This document shows, piece by piece, positions 35,578 through 48,334 of a stretch of DNA of 64,000 nucleotides (positions within the stretch are counted from its first letter, which is position 1; the number at the start of each line of letters is the position of its first letter). The stretch covers positions 48,283,751-48,347,750 of the forward strand of contig NC_134020.1 in NCBI RefSeq assembly GCF_040712315.1, read 5' to 3'. Below the pieces are notes generated by a model. The model made no database searches and was not told where the DNA came from. It worked only from the letters and a program-made list of their open reading frames with translations. Made by a program: the position numbers and the translations under genes. This DNA is from Castanea sativa. Its lineage: Eukaryota; Streptophyta; Magnoliopsida; Fagales; Fagaceae.

Positions 35578-37596
35578 TTCTCCGTTAGCCGAGGTCAAGG
35601 AGTCTGGTTCTGGTCGACGCAGAATTGCAGCCGTGACACACTGTTGAGCCACAAATTGACTCCCAAGTAACTCCACCACCTGGTCCCCAGAATGAAATTT
35701 GACTTTGACATGCAAGGTTGAGGAAACAGCCCCTAACGCATGCAGCCAAGGCCTTGCTACAATAGCCGTATAGGGAGAATAAGCATTGACCACGATGAAA
35801 TCTACGTCTACCACCTCCGGACCTGATTGCACAGGCAGTCTAATTTGTCCCTTCGGAATGACAACTCTCCCTTCGAAGCTTATCAAGGGTGAGTCATATG
35901 CCATCAGATCTTCAACCCTTAAATTCAAGCCTCTAAATAGGTCAGGGTACATGATATCTGCGCCACTGCCTTGATCAACCATTACCCTCTTTACATCATA
36001 GTTCCCTATTCTGAGGGTTACCACTAAGGCATCATCATGAGGCTGGATGGTCCCCATCTTATCCTCTTCAGAGAAACTTAGGACTGGCAGGGTACTTGCC
36101 TTAATCCTCTTCGGCTGATCCCGTGACTCTTCGGCTAATGTTCGAGCTACTGACATTACCCTGAAAGGAGTTGAGCCAGTCCTTTCAGGTGCTGCAAAAA
36201 TGACATTGATAGTACCTAGAGGAGGTCTCGACGAAGGGCCGTCGTGGTTTTCCACTCCTGATTGGTTTCCCCGCCCATTGGGTTGGTACAGGAACTGCTT
36301 CAGCTTTCCCTCCTTAACCAATTGTTCCAAATGATTCCACAAAGTGCGACAATCCTCGGTGGTATGACCCCTCTCCTGGTGATAATGGCAATGGAGATTT
36401 TGGTTGCGTCTCAAAGGGTCCCCTGCCATTTTATTTGGCCATTTGAAAAAAGGCTCATGCCTTATTTTCTCCAACAGCTGTTGCACCGGCTCCCTGAAGA
36501 CGGTGTTGACCACTTGTGGGGGTATGTGACCAGCCTGCCTGGAAAAATCCTGCGCGGGCCTATTGTTGTTGTATCTGTCCGACCTGAAATCCCTCCTTTC
36601 TTGTGGGATAACCTTCGCCTTGCCTTTTCCCTGCTGCTGATCTTCCTCAACCCTTTTGTACTCGTCGATGCGATCCATCAGTCGACGTACGCTTTTGACA
36701 GGTTTCTTTGTTAAGGACTTCCTCAAGTCATGCTCTGTTGGTAGGCCGACCTTGAAGGTCCTTATTGCTACATCATCAAAGTCTCCGTCAATTTCGTTGA
36801 ACATTTCTCAATACCTGTCCGAATACGTTTTCAGGGTTTCCCCTTCCCTCATAGCCATGGATAGTAAAGAATCCAATGGACGAGGAACTCTACTGCACGT
36901 GATAAAGCGAGAACCAAATGCTCTAGTAAGCTCTTTGAAAGAATCAATGGAGCCTGCCCTTAAGCCGTCAAACCATCTCATGGCCACGGGTCCCAGGCTA
37001 GAAGGAAAAATATTGCATAATAAAGTTTCATTCCTGGAATGCACTGCCATTCTCTGGCTGAAATGGCTTACGTGCTCCACAGGATCCGTCCGACCATTGT
37101 AAAGAGTGAAGGCCGGTTGTGTGAAGCGCCGAGGTAACCTCCCTTCTTCCAATCTGCGTGTGAAGGGTGACCTGGAGATTTGGTGTAACGCTCTTCCCAT
37201 TGCGTCATTTCCTAAGCCCCTGGGGGGGTAGTCTCTACCACGCCTCCCATGCAGATTGTCTTCTTTGGAAGAGAAATATTCACCTGGGGGAATTCTGGAT
37301 CTCTGCCCGTAATTGTAATCCTCGGATCCCTCCGAAGAGGGGTTAGAGACCGGAGGAGTTCTCCTTCGCCTTTCGTGACGCAATCTCCTCTTTAGGCCGT
37401 CAATCTCCTTCTGCATGGCCCTGGCATTTCTTTCATAAGGAACTCTGCTTCCTCCTTGCGAATGACTTGCACTTCTGATGGTGTGTGTAGTATGTACACT
37501 TCCTTCTCGGTTCTCTCCGTGTTCAGGATGCAAGGAGTGATTCTCACGCTGGGAGCCCACAGACTCCACGCTGCGTTGTGGTCTTGATCCTACCAT
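35572..37596 (-). pseudogene. gag-pro: Element I gag-pro (one private stop)
   Basis: The ATG at 37594-37596 starts MVGSRPQRSVESVGSQREN. An arginine-rich, coiled N-terminal part is followed by the capsid-like core (FTLYNGRTDPVEHVSHFSQR). A TGA at 36808-36810 replaces the Trp codon kept in element II (YSNRYWGMFNEID), then the frame continues. A zinc-knuckle-like CHYHQERGHTTEDC follows, then a retroviral-type aspartic protease with VMVDQGSGADIMYPDLF as the active-site motif (about 35985-35940). It ends at the shared TAG 35572-35574. Gag packages the element RNA and the protease matures the polyprotein. Confidence 0.88.
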
Positions 37597-37625
37597 GATG
37601 TCCTAAACTTCCTTAAAGACTAAAT

Positions 37626-37643
37626 TCCCACAGACGGCGCCAA
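37626..37643 (-). promoter_or_regulatory. Element I primer-binding site
   Basis: Minus strand TTGGCGCCGTCTGTGGGA starts two bases after the 5' LTR. The TGGCGCC core recurs in element II (40503-40520) and is typical of Tat/Athila-type elements. I did not verify the tRNA. Confidence 0.8.
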
Positions 37644-37644
37644 T

Positions 37645-38447
37645 TGTAAGGACACAATTCAAATTCCCAAACTCTGACTGGTGGGAGATGGGCTTGAAAG
37701 GCCTTTCTTTACAATAAATTTGTAGAGGATGGGTTTGTAATCTAGATTTCAAGGATGGTTTAGACAATCAGGGAAAGGATGGGCTTTGGGCCCAATGGGA
37801 CAAATTAAAGAGTTGTTTGCAAAAGTAAGACATCGAATTCCTCCTCGGACGAAATCCGAGGATAGTTTATAATAGTATTTCTTTGAGTTTGGATACAAAG
37901 GTTGATTATCATCTACTATTGGCTCTCTCTCTTCTACTCCAAAAGTCCTCCCTTTCTCATATGTCTTCCCTTCTATTTATACTCCTTTCCTTCTCTTCAT
38001 CATCTTCCACCTTTTGGTTACAATCCTCATTCCGGATACTTGTCCCATCCATTCTTCCCTAAAGCCCGCTGGGATTAGGGACCAAGTTCCAAGCTCTATG
38101 CTCAGGTCCCATCCTTCCATCTATACAGTCAGCGTATCAATTACAGAGCTTTTAATGTATGGGCGGTGGTAGCAGCTTTTACTTTAGACATTCCACCGCT
38201 CTTTCTATTGTCTTCCACGTGTACTGTGTATTCCCATAATCGTAGGATTCTTTATAATATAACCCGGGGACACTAAACTTCTCTTTCTATGTCCTCGGCC
38301 TAATAATCCGAGGACAAACCTACTCCTCAGACGTATATGGACATTTAGATACTCCACGATCATTTCGATGTCTTCGGATTTGGGTTTCCAGCCCAAAAGA
38401 CTTCGTTGGGCCATCCTTCATAAATTACTGGGCCCAATACCCCTACA
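37645..38447 (-). repeat. Element I 5' LTR
   Basis: 803 bp. TATA box (minus strand TATAAATAG) at 37973-37981 for the genomic RNA. TG...CA ends. Differences from the other LTR are almost all transitions. Confidence 0.95.
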
Positions 38448-39029
38448 ATAACAAAAAAAATTATATATATAATTTTTTTTTGAAGTCAAGGGTTCATTTG
38501 AATCCCCTGAATAAAATATAGCACCGCCCCTTGTTCTAATTTGTACCCTTAAATCTATGTTGTTTAAAATAATATGATTAATAAAATGTTTAATTTTATG
38601 AGACTATGCATGAACTAATTCATTGGACATTATATTATAGGCCATGAAATGCGTTGTATGTGATTTACTTACTAAAGATCTAAATTAGAAATTCTTTGTA
38701 AACTCAAAACTCTAGTTCGTAGTGAGTGATAAAATTGACATTTTCATCTGTGAAGCCTATAAAGTTGGTATCAATTAAGATTTTTTATCTTTATCATGAA
38801 AGTGGAGACTTCTATGAATAAAATAGCAATTTACAAAGTGAAATTAGATTTTATAAAATATAACTAACAAATTATACCAAGGACTCTATAAATAAAATAG
38901 CAATTTACAAAATGAAAGTTGTTTTATGATTTTGTATCAAAATGGATATTTTCATGGAGAGGTTGATTGTTTTTATAGTAGAGTCTTAGGATTTTATTTT
39001 AATTAATAAAACCTAAAGTCCAATTATTT

Positions 39030-39220
39030 TTTCACAATGGCGCTAAATGTTAGGCAAAAATATCAATTTGGTCCCTACATTTTAAGGTCACAATCAATTT
39101 GGTCATTATTATTTTCAACTTGAAGCTAATTTGGTCCTTATCACTAACTCACTAATGAAAATTTCCTACGTGGTTAACAAATGACACAATTGGCATGCTT
39201 GAAGCTTACACGACTTCTAA
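39030..39220 (+). repeat. Dispersed repeat, inverted copy at 54080-54285
   Basis: Contains CAATTTGGTCCCTACATTTT and AACTTGAAGCTAATTTGGTC, common in plant repeats. The reverse complement of 54080-54285 aligns along its length. The two copies flank element II but lie outside its LTRs. Confidence 0.75.
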
Positions 39221-39238
39221 AATAATAATAAAAAATTA

Positions 39239-39594
39239 GGCTAAAATGCAAAAGCTACCCTCTATGTTTTACAAAAATTTATTTTGGTCCTCTAATTTTC
39301 CTTTCGTTTATTTCAATCCTCTAACTTTCAAGTTTATTCAAATAAGGCTTCTCCATCAACTTTTTTTTTATATGTTGTGGTTAAATTTCCAATTTTTTTA
39401 AAATTTTTCTTCAAATTATTTAAATTAAGAATTTTCAATTAATTATTGAGAAGTATTTCCCAGATTTTTTTTCCAATTTTTTTTTTAACAAAAGTTGACG
39501 GAAATGCCTTATTTGAATGAAATAAATTAAAGCAAACTTATAAAACTAAAATGAGTTTTGAAAAAACTTAGAATGAGGGTTTTGCATTTTAGCC
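39239..39594. mobile_element. Non-autonomous TIR element, 356 bp
   Basis: Ends GGCTAAAATGCAAAA on the left and the inverted equivalent on the right. Flanking AAAAATTA on both sides (39231-39238 and 39596-39603), or nine bases with one mismatch, suggests a Mutator- or hAT-like element. Confidence 0.7.
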
Positions 39595-39701
39595 CAAAAA
39601 TTATTTGGCATTTAAAAATCTCATGTCATCATTTTAATAAGTAAAGAAAGCTCACCATATAATTGAATTAAGTAATATAAAAAAGCCCATAAAAAACTCT
39701 T

Positions 39702-40501
39702 TGTCGGGTGGTAAGTCCAAGAGTATGTATTGGGCCAGAGGCCCAATTCGAGAACGTTAAATAATCCTCGGACGGGTGAATGTCTTCCTAAGAATCCGTG
39801 TTGGTAGGTAAAGAGGTAAAGCTTGATCGTGATCGTCCAAGAAGATGGTCCGAGGAAGATTACTTCCTCAGTTAAGTAAAGCCGAGGTTGGAGGGTACGG
39901 TTTGCAACCCAGGAACACCGCCCTAGGAGATCCTGTAGGTAAGGATATACGTCATGAGAGCACAAGACAAGGAAAGGTTATGAAATGTCTAAGAGAAAGT
40001 TGCTACCATTGCATTGAATGCTTTGCAGCTAACTCTCTGGCCGCATTAATGAAGAAGTGATGCCTGAGTACCATAGTTCAACCTTACAACTACTTCCAAA
40101 GACTTCAGGAAAGTGTTGATGGGACAAGTATCCAGACGAACTAGCTGATCCATACGTGGAGGTTAAAAAGAGGAGGAAGAATAGTATAAAGGGCAAAGGA
40201 GACCTCCTGAATGAGAGATGGAGAGGATGAGAAAAAGCAATGTAGACCAAAGAACAATATTTGTAATCTATCTTTAAATGAGATATATAGAAGAACTAGC
40301 TTCCTCGGATTGAGTCCGAGGATGATTTTCCTTGTATAAAACTGTTTCATCTTTACTTTTTGGTCATCTTGGCCCATTACAATTGATAGACAAACTTATT
40401 AGAACCTAGATTTCAAACCTACTCTCTACAAATTCATTGTATTGAGATCTTTGGGCCTATTCCTTCCTATTTTGGGCTTAGGTGCAAATTGTGTTCTTAC
40501 A
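39702..40501 (+). repeat. Element II 5' LTR
   Basis: 800 bp, TGTCGGGTGG to TTCTTACA, with a TATAAA box at 40185-40190. Confidence 0.93.
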
Positions 40502-40502
40502 T

Positions 40503-40520
40503 TTGGCGCCGTCTGTGAAA
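40503..40520 (+). promoter_or_regulatory. Element II primer-binding site
   Basis: TTGGCGCCGTCTGTGAAA follows the 5' LTR by one base, nearly identical to the element I site. Confidence 0.8.
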
Positions 40521-40532
40521 ATCTTGTGTTTT

Positions 40533-42570
40533 AGTAAGTATAACGTTATAGTAGGATCAGGTCCCCACCAAGTAGAGTCTATAGGGTCCCAACGTCAAGA
40601 TCACTTCCTGAATCTTGAAAGAAGTAGGGATTGGGAGGGAAGTGTACACACCACCCACACTTGCAAGAGTCAGTCACGAGGTGGGAGCAAAGTCTCTCAT
40701 GAGGAAAATGTAGAGCCATGCAGTTGGAGATTGATCGTTTGAAGAGGAAGTTGCACCACGAACGACGGAAGCAAACTCCTTCCTTTTCTGACCCTTCTTC
40801 TGATGATGGTGGAGATAGCAGTTACAGGCCTAGATCAAGGACTCCCCTTAGTGAGTCTTTCTCATGTGAGGAGGACAGCCCTCATGGCCGCAGAAGTAGG
40901 AACTCATCTTGCAGAGGCTTGGGAAATGACGCTATGAGTAGAGCGTTGAACCAGATTTCCCAGTCACCTTTCACACATAGAATTGAAGGAGGGAAACTTC
41001 CCTGGCGATTCACTCAGCCAACGTTCACCATGTACAGTGGCCGAACAGGCTGTATGGAGCATGTGAGCCACTTCAACCAGAGGATGGTTGTGCACTCTAG
41101 AAATGAGGCTTTGATGTGCAAGGTCTTCCCATCCAGCTTGGGACTTGTGGCAATAAGATGGTTTAACAGTTTAGGGGCAGGTTCTATTGTTTCCTTTAAG
41201 GAACTCACCCGGGCGTTTAGGTCTCGCTATATTACATGCACTAGAGTTCCTTGGCCTTTAGATTCATTGTTGTCTATGACTATGCAAGATGGGGAAACCC
41301 TAATAACGTACTCAAACAGATACTGGGGCATGTTTAATGAGATCGACAGAGACTTCAATGATGTAGAAATAAGGACTTTCAAGGTCAGCCTACCTGCCGA
41401 GCATGATTTGAGAAAATCATTGACCAAAAGGCCTGTGAGGAGTGTGCGTCGGCTCATAGACCATATTGACGAGTATAAGCGAGTTGAGGAGGAACAACAG
41501 CAGGGGAAGGGGAAGAGGAAGGGGAAGGCCAAGATTATCCCTCAAGAGAGGAGGGATTTCAGGTCAGACAGATACAATAATAACAGACCCCGAAGAGATT
41601 TTACTGGGCAATTTGGGTTTACAGTTCCTCGAGTGGTCAGCATGGTGTTCCGAGAATCGGTACATCAAGTCTTGGAGAAAATCAAGAACGAGCCATACTT
41701 TAAATGGCCAAACAAGATGGCAGGAGACCCCATGAAGTGCAACCAGAGTCTTCATTATCAGTACCACTAGGAATGGGGGCATACCATCGAGGATTGCAGG
41801 ACTCTATGGAATCATTTGGAGTAACTAGTCAGGGATGGAAGATTAAAACAATTTTTGTATCGGCCCAACGGGCAAGGAGATCATACGGGTTCAAGACCTC
41901 AAGGGAATACTTCTTTAAGGCCTCCTTTAGGCACAATTAATGTCATCTTTGTTACTCCCGGGAGGATCGGCTCTCGTCCCTCCAGAGTGATGACTGTAGC
42001 ACGAACACTCGCCGAGAACTCTAATTCTGGGCCGAAGAGGGCTAAAGTGGATATCCGACTGGCATTGAGTTTTTCAAAAAAGGATAAGATTGGGACCACG
42101 TAGCCACACGATGATGCTTTGGTGGTCATGCTCAGGATAGGGGGTATGATGTGAAGAGGGTGATGGTTAACGAGAGCAGTGGTGCAGAGATTATGTACCC
42201 TGACTTATACAAAGGGCTGAACTTGAAACCAGAGGACTTGATAGCCTATGATTCACCATTGATAAGATTTGATGGAAAATTTGTCATTCCAAAGGGCCAG
42301 ATTAGATTACCTGTACAAGCAGGTTCATAGGTGGTGGAGGTGGACTTCATCGTAATGGATGCATACTCTTCCTACACCGCCATTATAGCAAGACCATGGC
42401 TTCATGCCCTAGGAGCTATTTTCTTAACCCTGCATTTGAAAGTGAAATATCCGTCGGGGGACTAGATTGAAGAGCTGGTTGGGAGCCAATCCATGGCCAG
42501 ACAGTGCATGGCAACTGCAATTATGCATTAGCCTGAAGCTGAATCCTCGGCCTCTGCTAAGGGGGGCTCA
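40533..42570 (+). pseudogene. gag-pro: Element II gag-pro relic
   Basis: Homologous to element I gag-pro. The start codon position reads ATA before GTAGGATCAGG, a frameshift near 40715 separates the N-terminal piece, and the main block runs 40718-41767. A stop then follows HYQYH, inside the zinc-knuckle region. Further stops occur, and the protease motif near 42170 has lost its active-site sequence (VNESSGAEIMYPDL replaces the D-x-G motif). Non-functional. Confidence 0.9.
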
Positions 42571-42579
42571 TAGCAATCA
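42571..42579 (+). promoter_or_regulatory. Shared TAG CAA TCA at the pro-pol boundary (element II)
   Basis: In frame with downstream pol, and at the same alignment position as 35572-35574 in element I. The only gag-pol stop I found shared by both copies. Confidence 0.65.
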
Positions 42580-45500
42580 AGGACCACAATCATGCCCATG
42601 GAGGTAGCATTAGAAGGGTCCGTGTGTGAGAAGTTGGAGGAAATTGTTATTGACGATGATCCGGAGAAATTTTTTTAGGTCGGAACTCAATTGCCTCCTT
42701 AAGAGAAGGAAGATCTGGTCATATTTTTGAAGAAGAATATCGATGTGTTCGCTTGGAATGCTTATAAAGCTCCCAGAGTAAGCCCGAATTTCATTTTCCA
42801 TCACCTAAATGTCAACCCGGCTGTCCTCCCTAAGAAACAACAACCTCGGTGTTCATCTAAAGAGCATTCTGATGCTGTTAAAGTGGAGGTGAACAACCTC
42901 AAGCAGGAAGTGGCTATTAAGGAAGTATTCTACCCGAATTTGTTGGCCAATACGGTAGTAGTAAAGAAGAAGAATGGGAAGTGGCGTGTATGTGTCGACT
43001 TCACAGATCTAAATAAAGTTTTTCCCAAGGATCATTTCCTTATGCCTCGGATAGACCAGTTGGTCGATGCCATTGTAGGTCATCCTTGGATGAGTTTTCT
43101 AGACAACTTTCAAGGGTATCACCAGATACCTTTGGCTTTAGAGGACTAAGAGAAGACAACTTTTGTTACTCATATTGGGAATTATCACTATAAAGTGATG
43201 CCTTTGGGCTTGAAGAATCTTGGGTCTACTTATCAGAGGATGATGACTAAGATGTTTGAGCCACAACTAGGAAAGAACATTGAGATTTATATAGATGATA
43301 TGGTGGTCAAGAGTAAAATAGAGTCTGAGCACATTAGTGACCTCTAAAATATATTTGGGATATTAAGCAAATACAATCTGCGCCTTCATGCTTCTAAATG
43401 CTTTTTTGGCATTGGATCAGGAAAATTCTTGGGATACATGGTCACTCACCGAGGAATTAAAGTCAATCCTGACCAAATCAAAGCAATCAACAATTTATAG
43501 CCACCTTGGAATCCCAAAGAGGTCCAGAAGTTGACGGGGATGACTGTTGCTCTGAACCGGTTCATCTCTCGATCAGCAAACAGGTGCAAACCTTTCTTGC
43601 AATTGTTGAATAAGTGGAAGGTTTTTGAGTGGACTGAGGAATGTGTCTTGGCTTTCCAGCAGTTGAAAGAATACCATTCTCAATCGTCTATCATGTCTAG
43701 ACCCGAGGTGGATGAAGTTTTGTTTGCATATATTGCTGTTGCTTCCCATGCGGTGAGCTTGGTGCTGGTACGAGTTAATAATGATGTGCAAAGGCCGGTT
43801 TATTATGTGAGCAAATCATTGCAGGAAGCCGAGGTTCGTTACTTACCCTTAGAAAAGGCCATTTTGGCAGTAGTGCATGCTACACATAAACTCCCTCACT
43901 ATTTTCAATCTCACACAGTTGTTGTTTTAACTCAACTTCTACTTAAGTCACTTCTTCGAAGTGCTGATTACATTGGAAGGATAGCCAAGTAGGGTACGAT
44001 TCTAGGGGCTTTTGATATCAAGTAAATGCCCCGCACCTCTGTAAGGGGCCAAGTCCTTGCCGACCTCATGGGTGAATTCGCCGAGCCCTCACTGGAAGAG
44101 AATGCCAAGGGGCCTGCTTGCTCACTCCCAAGTGCAGGAGATCATAGCAATATAATTCTCAGAGTACCGAGGTCGAACCACAAGGAGCAGGGTAAATTCA
44201 AAGACAATATAATTAAATAACAATTTGGGTGAAGAAGAAAAATACTTTTGCTTGGTGATTGTTAACAAGAATAATAATAAAAAATGATTTAAATCAATAA
44301 TGTAAGTACTAGGACATCAGGGTGTTTCCCTATATCGATATGAAATTCTTTGTGATCTAAAAAATTTTATATTTCATAATTGATTTTTCATATACAATTA
44401 AAACTTATGCTTCGGTTGAACTAAGACAATTTTAGAACGCATGATAACCTCGATTAATAATGCGGTTAGAAAAGTTTTCAGAAAAACTCATTCACTTTAA
44501 AACCTGATTTCTATTTGAAACTATTAGAAATTCATATATACAATAAGAAAAACATGATTGAACTTATTGAAAGCATGAAAGAACTAATACATCAAAAGAA
44601 ATCTAATTGAACAATCAAATATGTTATTGTCTAAAATCTTAGAGAGAATTACATTGAATATTCATACCGTATAGAAGAAACATAACCCCTAGCCCTAGCA
44701 AAGAGTTTAGGCTGCTATTAGAGAAAGGAAAATACAAGGTTTTCTCTACCTAAAATTCGTTCTCACAGCCTCCCTTCTAAACCCTAACATAAAAGTGTCC
44801 AAAGCAAATAAACTTTTACTATTTTAATTTTCGTCCAAGTTTACAGCAGTAACTTGTGAGTTAATTTCGGCCTTCAAAACTTGCGAATTTAGAAAAATAC
44901 AAAACTGGAAAGTTGTAGATATTTAAGTCATGGTTCTAACCCATCTAGCATTGTGTCAATTGGATTTTTGAGGAGAGAGATACGCCCAAAATACTGATCA
45001 GTGCTCAAATTAGATTTTTCCTTTTCAGATTCTACCTCTTTGATTTCTTTCCTTATTTGAAGCTTCCAATCATGGTAGATGATCCAAGCACTCCAACTGC
45101 ACCTCCTTAGACATTTAAGCATGTTCCTTTAGCTCCACTTTAATTCTAGCTTGGCCTCCATTCTCTCACAAATTCCTGTAAACTCATCTTTCTCACATGA
45201 TTTCCTGAAAGTAGAAAATTACACACAATGAATGAGATTTTATTCAAGAAATTATGTAAAGATAAATAATAGGGACTAATGCAAATCATGGCTTAATTAT
45301 ACAAATTAAACATAGTAATAAGGAGATAACGCCCACATAAATATATAACAAGTATACATTTTAAGGCGTTATCAAGGCCGGACATGGATGAAAAATCAGT
45401 TGGCGTAATTTCCCTGAAGGAACCTCTGTTATGGAAGGTGTACGTTGATGGTGCAATGAATCAAAGAGGATCTAGAGTGGGGCTAGTTTTGGTATCTCCT

Positions 45501-47153
45501 GAGGGAATCACTATTGAGAAATCCCTACTGTTGGGATTCTCAATAACCAATAATGAAGTTGAGTATGAAGCTCTACTGGTAGGAATAATTATGGTTCGGA
45601 AGATGGGGGGAAAAACAATGCAGATGTTCTCAGATTCTAGGTTAGTTGTTGGCTAGGTGGAAGGAGAGTTGGAGGCCAGGGATCCGAGAATGCAAGAATA
45701 TTTGAACCAGGTGAGACATTTATAGTCCAAGTTTGAATCTTTCGCCTTAGTGCAGGATCCCAAAAGTAGGAATGCCCCAGCTGATTCCCTGGCCACCCTC
45801 GCAACATCCTCAGCGTAGGCCTTACCTCGGGTTATCCTTATTGAAGATCTGCACAAACCTATGGAGATGAAAGTTGACATGGTCTGAGTTCATCAGATCA
45901 TGGTGGGACCTAGTTGGATAGACTCTGTAGTGCTATTCCCTAAAGAAGATATCTTGCCCGAGGAGAAGTTCGAAGCAGACAAGGTATGTAAAAAGGCTCC
46001 TTGATTTTGGCTATCCGATGACCAAAAGCTATACAAATGCTCTTTTTCTAGACCATACTTGCTATGTATACTCCCTAAAGAAACAGAGCTACTTCTAGAA
46101 GAACAACATGAAGGGATTTGTGGAAGTCATACGGTAGGTAGATCCTTATCTCATACGGCACTCACCCAAGGGTACTGGTGGCCAAATATGCAGAGGGAAG
46201 CGCAAGAATATGTGAAGAAGTGCGACCAATGTCAGAGGTTTACTCCGAACATTCATCAACTAGGAGGCGCCTTCAATTCTCTCTCCAGCCCTTGGCCTTT
46301 TGCTCAATGGGGCTTGGATATTGTGGGACCTTTCCCTAAGGCAGCAAAGAATAGGAGATGGTTATTGGTTGGCACAAATTATTTCACCAAATGGATTGAA
46401 GCGAAGCCACTGTCAAATATCAGGAACTTGGATGCAAAAAGATTCATTTAGAAAAATATTGTCACCAGGTTTGGAATTTCTAATACCCTCATCTCGAACA
46501 ATGGCCTTCAATTTGATAGTAAGGCTTTCAGAAGATATTACTGCGATCTGGGCATTACCAACAGATATTCAACCCCAACTTATCCACAGGGAAATAGACA
46601 AGCTGAGGCTGTCAATAAGGTAATAGTAAATGGGCTCAAGAATAGGTTGGATGATGTGAAGGGAAAATAAATGAAAGAATTGCCACGCGTTCTTTGGACG
46701 TATCGGACTACCCCTCGAAGATCAACAGGAGAGACACCCTTTTGAATGACCTATGGGGCCAAGGCTGTAATTCTTCTTGAAATTGGTTTCCCAACACTGA
46801 GGACGAGCTCTTTCACTCCGAGCAATAATGATGAGTTATTAGGAAGAAGCTTGGATTTGGTCGAAGGAAGAAGAGAGAACGCCGTGGTTCAATTAGCATA
46901 TTATCAAAACAAGCTCAAACAAGGCTATGACTCAAACATGAAGTTAAGGCCACTGGCGCCAAGGGATCTGGTTTTAAGGAAGGTTCTAGGTACTACAAAA
47001 AACTCAGTATGGGGAAAATTAGGGCCCAACTGGGAAAGGCCATATCGCATAACCTCGGTGGCTGGGATAGAGGCTTATTATCTCGAAGATTTAGATGAAA
47101 ATGTTGTACCACATCCTTGAAATGTAAATAACTTGCGAAAGTATTATTATTAA
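42580..47153 (+). pseudogene. pol: Element II pol relic, interrupted by a solo LTR
   Basis: RT block with VCVDFTDLNKVFPKD and YIDD (about 43290), RNase H block 43531-43992, second RNase H 45384-45780 (VYVDGAMNQRGSR), integrase 46059-47153 with HEGICGSH, CDQCQRF, LDIVGPFP and the DDE region. Stops occur near 42676, 43147, 43345, 43498, 43990, 45654, 46449, 46668 and 47118. SDNG reads SNNG in the integrase core. The last codons before TAA at 47151-47153 match element I. A 1.26-kb insertion splits it at 44115-45374. Confidence 0.92.
44115..45374 (-). mobile_element. Solo LTR inserted in element II pol
   Basis: 1,260 bp absent from element I at the same site. On the minus strand it starts TGATAACGCC and ends GAGCAAGCA, with TG...CA ends. 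Flanks GGGCC (44110-44114) and AGGCC (45375-45379) agree at 4 of 5 bases. No gag-pol inside. The family is unlike the host element; which one is not clear. Confidence 0.8.
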
Positions 47154-47214
47154 TGAAGGTCTTTTCTGTTATATATTGCTTATTACTTCATGCATTATAT
47201 TTCTCATTATAGTA

Positions 47215-47830
47215 AAATATCAAACAGAACATTGGTCATGCCTAACTCCTTGGACCACTTACCTTGGATAAATTGATATTTTTTCATCATTTTTTTAAGT
47301 GTTAAACAAAACCTTAGTTATATTTGGTTCCTCGAGCCATCTACTTTGGGTAAATTAACACTTCAAGTTATTCTTCAAAGTATCAAACAGAACCTTCATC
47401 ATGCCTGGCTCCTCGGACCACATACCTTAGATAAATTGATATTTTTCATCATTTTTCTAAGTGTTAAACAGAACCTTAGTTATGTCTGGTTCCTCAGACT
47501 ATCTACTTTGGGTAAATTAATACTTTAAGTTATTCTTCAAAGTATCAAACAGAACATTCATCATGCCTAACTCCTCGGACCACATACCTTGGATAAATTG
47601 ATATTTTTCATCATTTTTCTAAGTGTTAAACAGAACCTTAGTTATGTCTGGTTCCTCGGACTATCTACTTTGGGTAAATTAACACTTCAAGTTATTCTTC
47701 AAAGTATCAAACAGAACCTTGGTCATGCCTGGCTCCTCGGACCACATACCTTGGATAAATTGATATTTTTCAACATTTTTCTAAGTGTTGAAGATGGTCT
47801 TGGTTATGTTTAGCTCCTCGGATCACATAC
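47215..47830 (+). repeat. 162-bp tandem array, element II
   Basis: The GGACCAC core recurs at 47252, 47415, 47577 and 47739, a period of 162-163 bp, followed by a partial unit. The monomer is homologous to the 152-bp unit of element I read in pol orientation and shows the same two-half structure. Confidence 0.93.
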
Positions 47831-48212
47831 CTTGAAGATTCCCACAACAGTGATCTAAACAAGTGGAAGTTCATGAGCATCACTTAAAGCATTTGTGAGT
47901 ATATCAAACATATCTATTGTCTAGTCAATATCTAGATATTTCCTCAAGGTCATTAAGCTTATTGGAAATGATATGGATAAGTGTTCTGTTATGATGAATG
48001 GATTTTGAAGTAAAGGTGTGTTTTAATAGTATTATGGACTTAGAGTTTTTAATCTGTTCTGTTGTCAGTCAAAAAGATGTGGGAATTGTATTACCACTTA
48101 TGCAGATAACTTAAGGGAGTCACATTTCATTAATAGACTAGTTAAGTGTTAAGTAAAAAAGAGACTGTACATGGAAAATACACAGGTGTCACAATTGTGA
48201 AAGGAAAAAAAG

Positions 48213-48217
<5 letters not shown>

Positions 48218-48246
<29 letters not shown>
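48218..48246. repeat. (TA)n microsatellite
   Basis: TA run between the array and the accessory gene relic. Confidence 0.9.
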
Positions 48247-48250
<4 letters not shown>

Positions 48251-48334
48251 TTTTCATTGAATTGTGCCTTGGAAAGAGGCAGTTTTCTTAGAAGGGCCTA
48301 CTTGTAAAAAGATATATAACAAAAGAAGGACATC

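Larger units (their letters stand above)
26988..38447 (-). mobile_element. Ty3 (Gypsy) Tat-lineage LTR retrotransposon, element I
   Basis: Complete 11.46-kb element read on the minus strand: 5' LTR (37645-38447), primer-binding site, gag-pro, leaky-type stop, RT, RNase H, second RNase H, integrase, 152-bp tandem array, antisense accessory gene, polypurine tract, 3' LTR (26988-27790). Flanking pentamers CTAAC and ATAAC agree at 4 of 5 bases. The dual RNase H plus a long region with extra ORF between integrase and 3' LTR is characteristic of the Tat group. The LTRs differ at roughly eight of 803 positions by eye, so insertion was recent, but gag and pol carry private stop codons. Confidence 0.95.
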
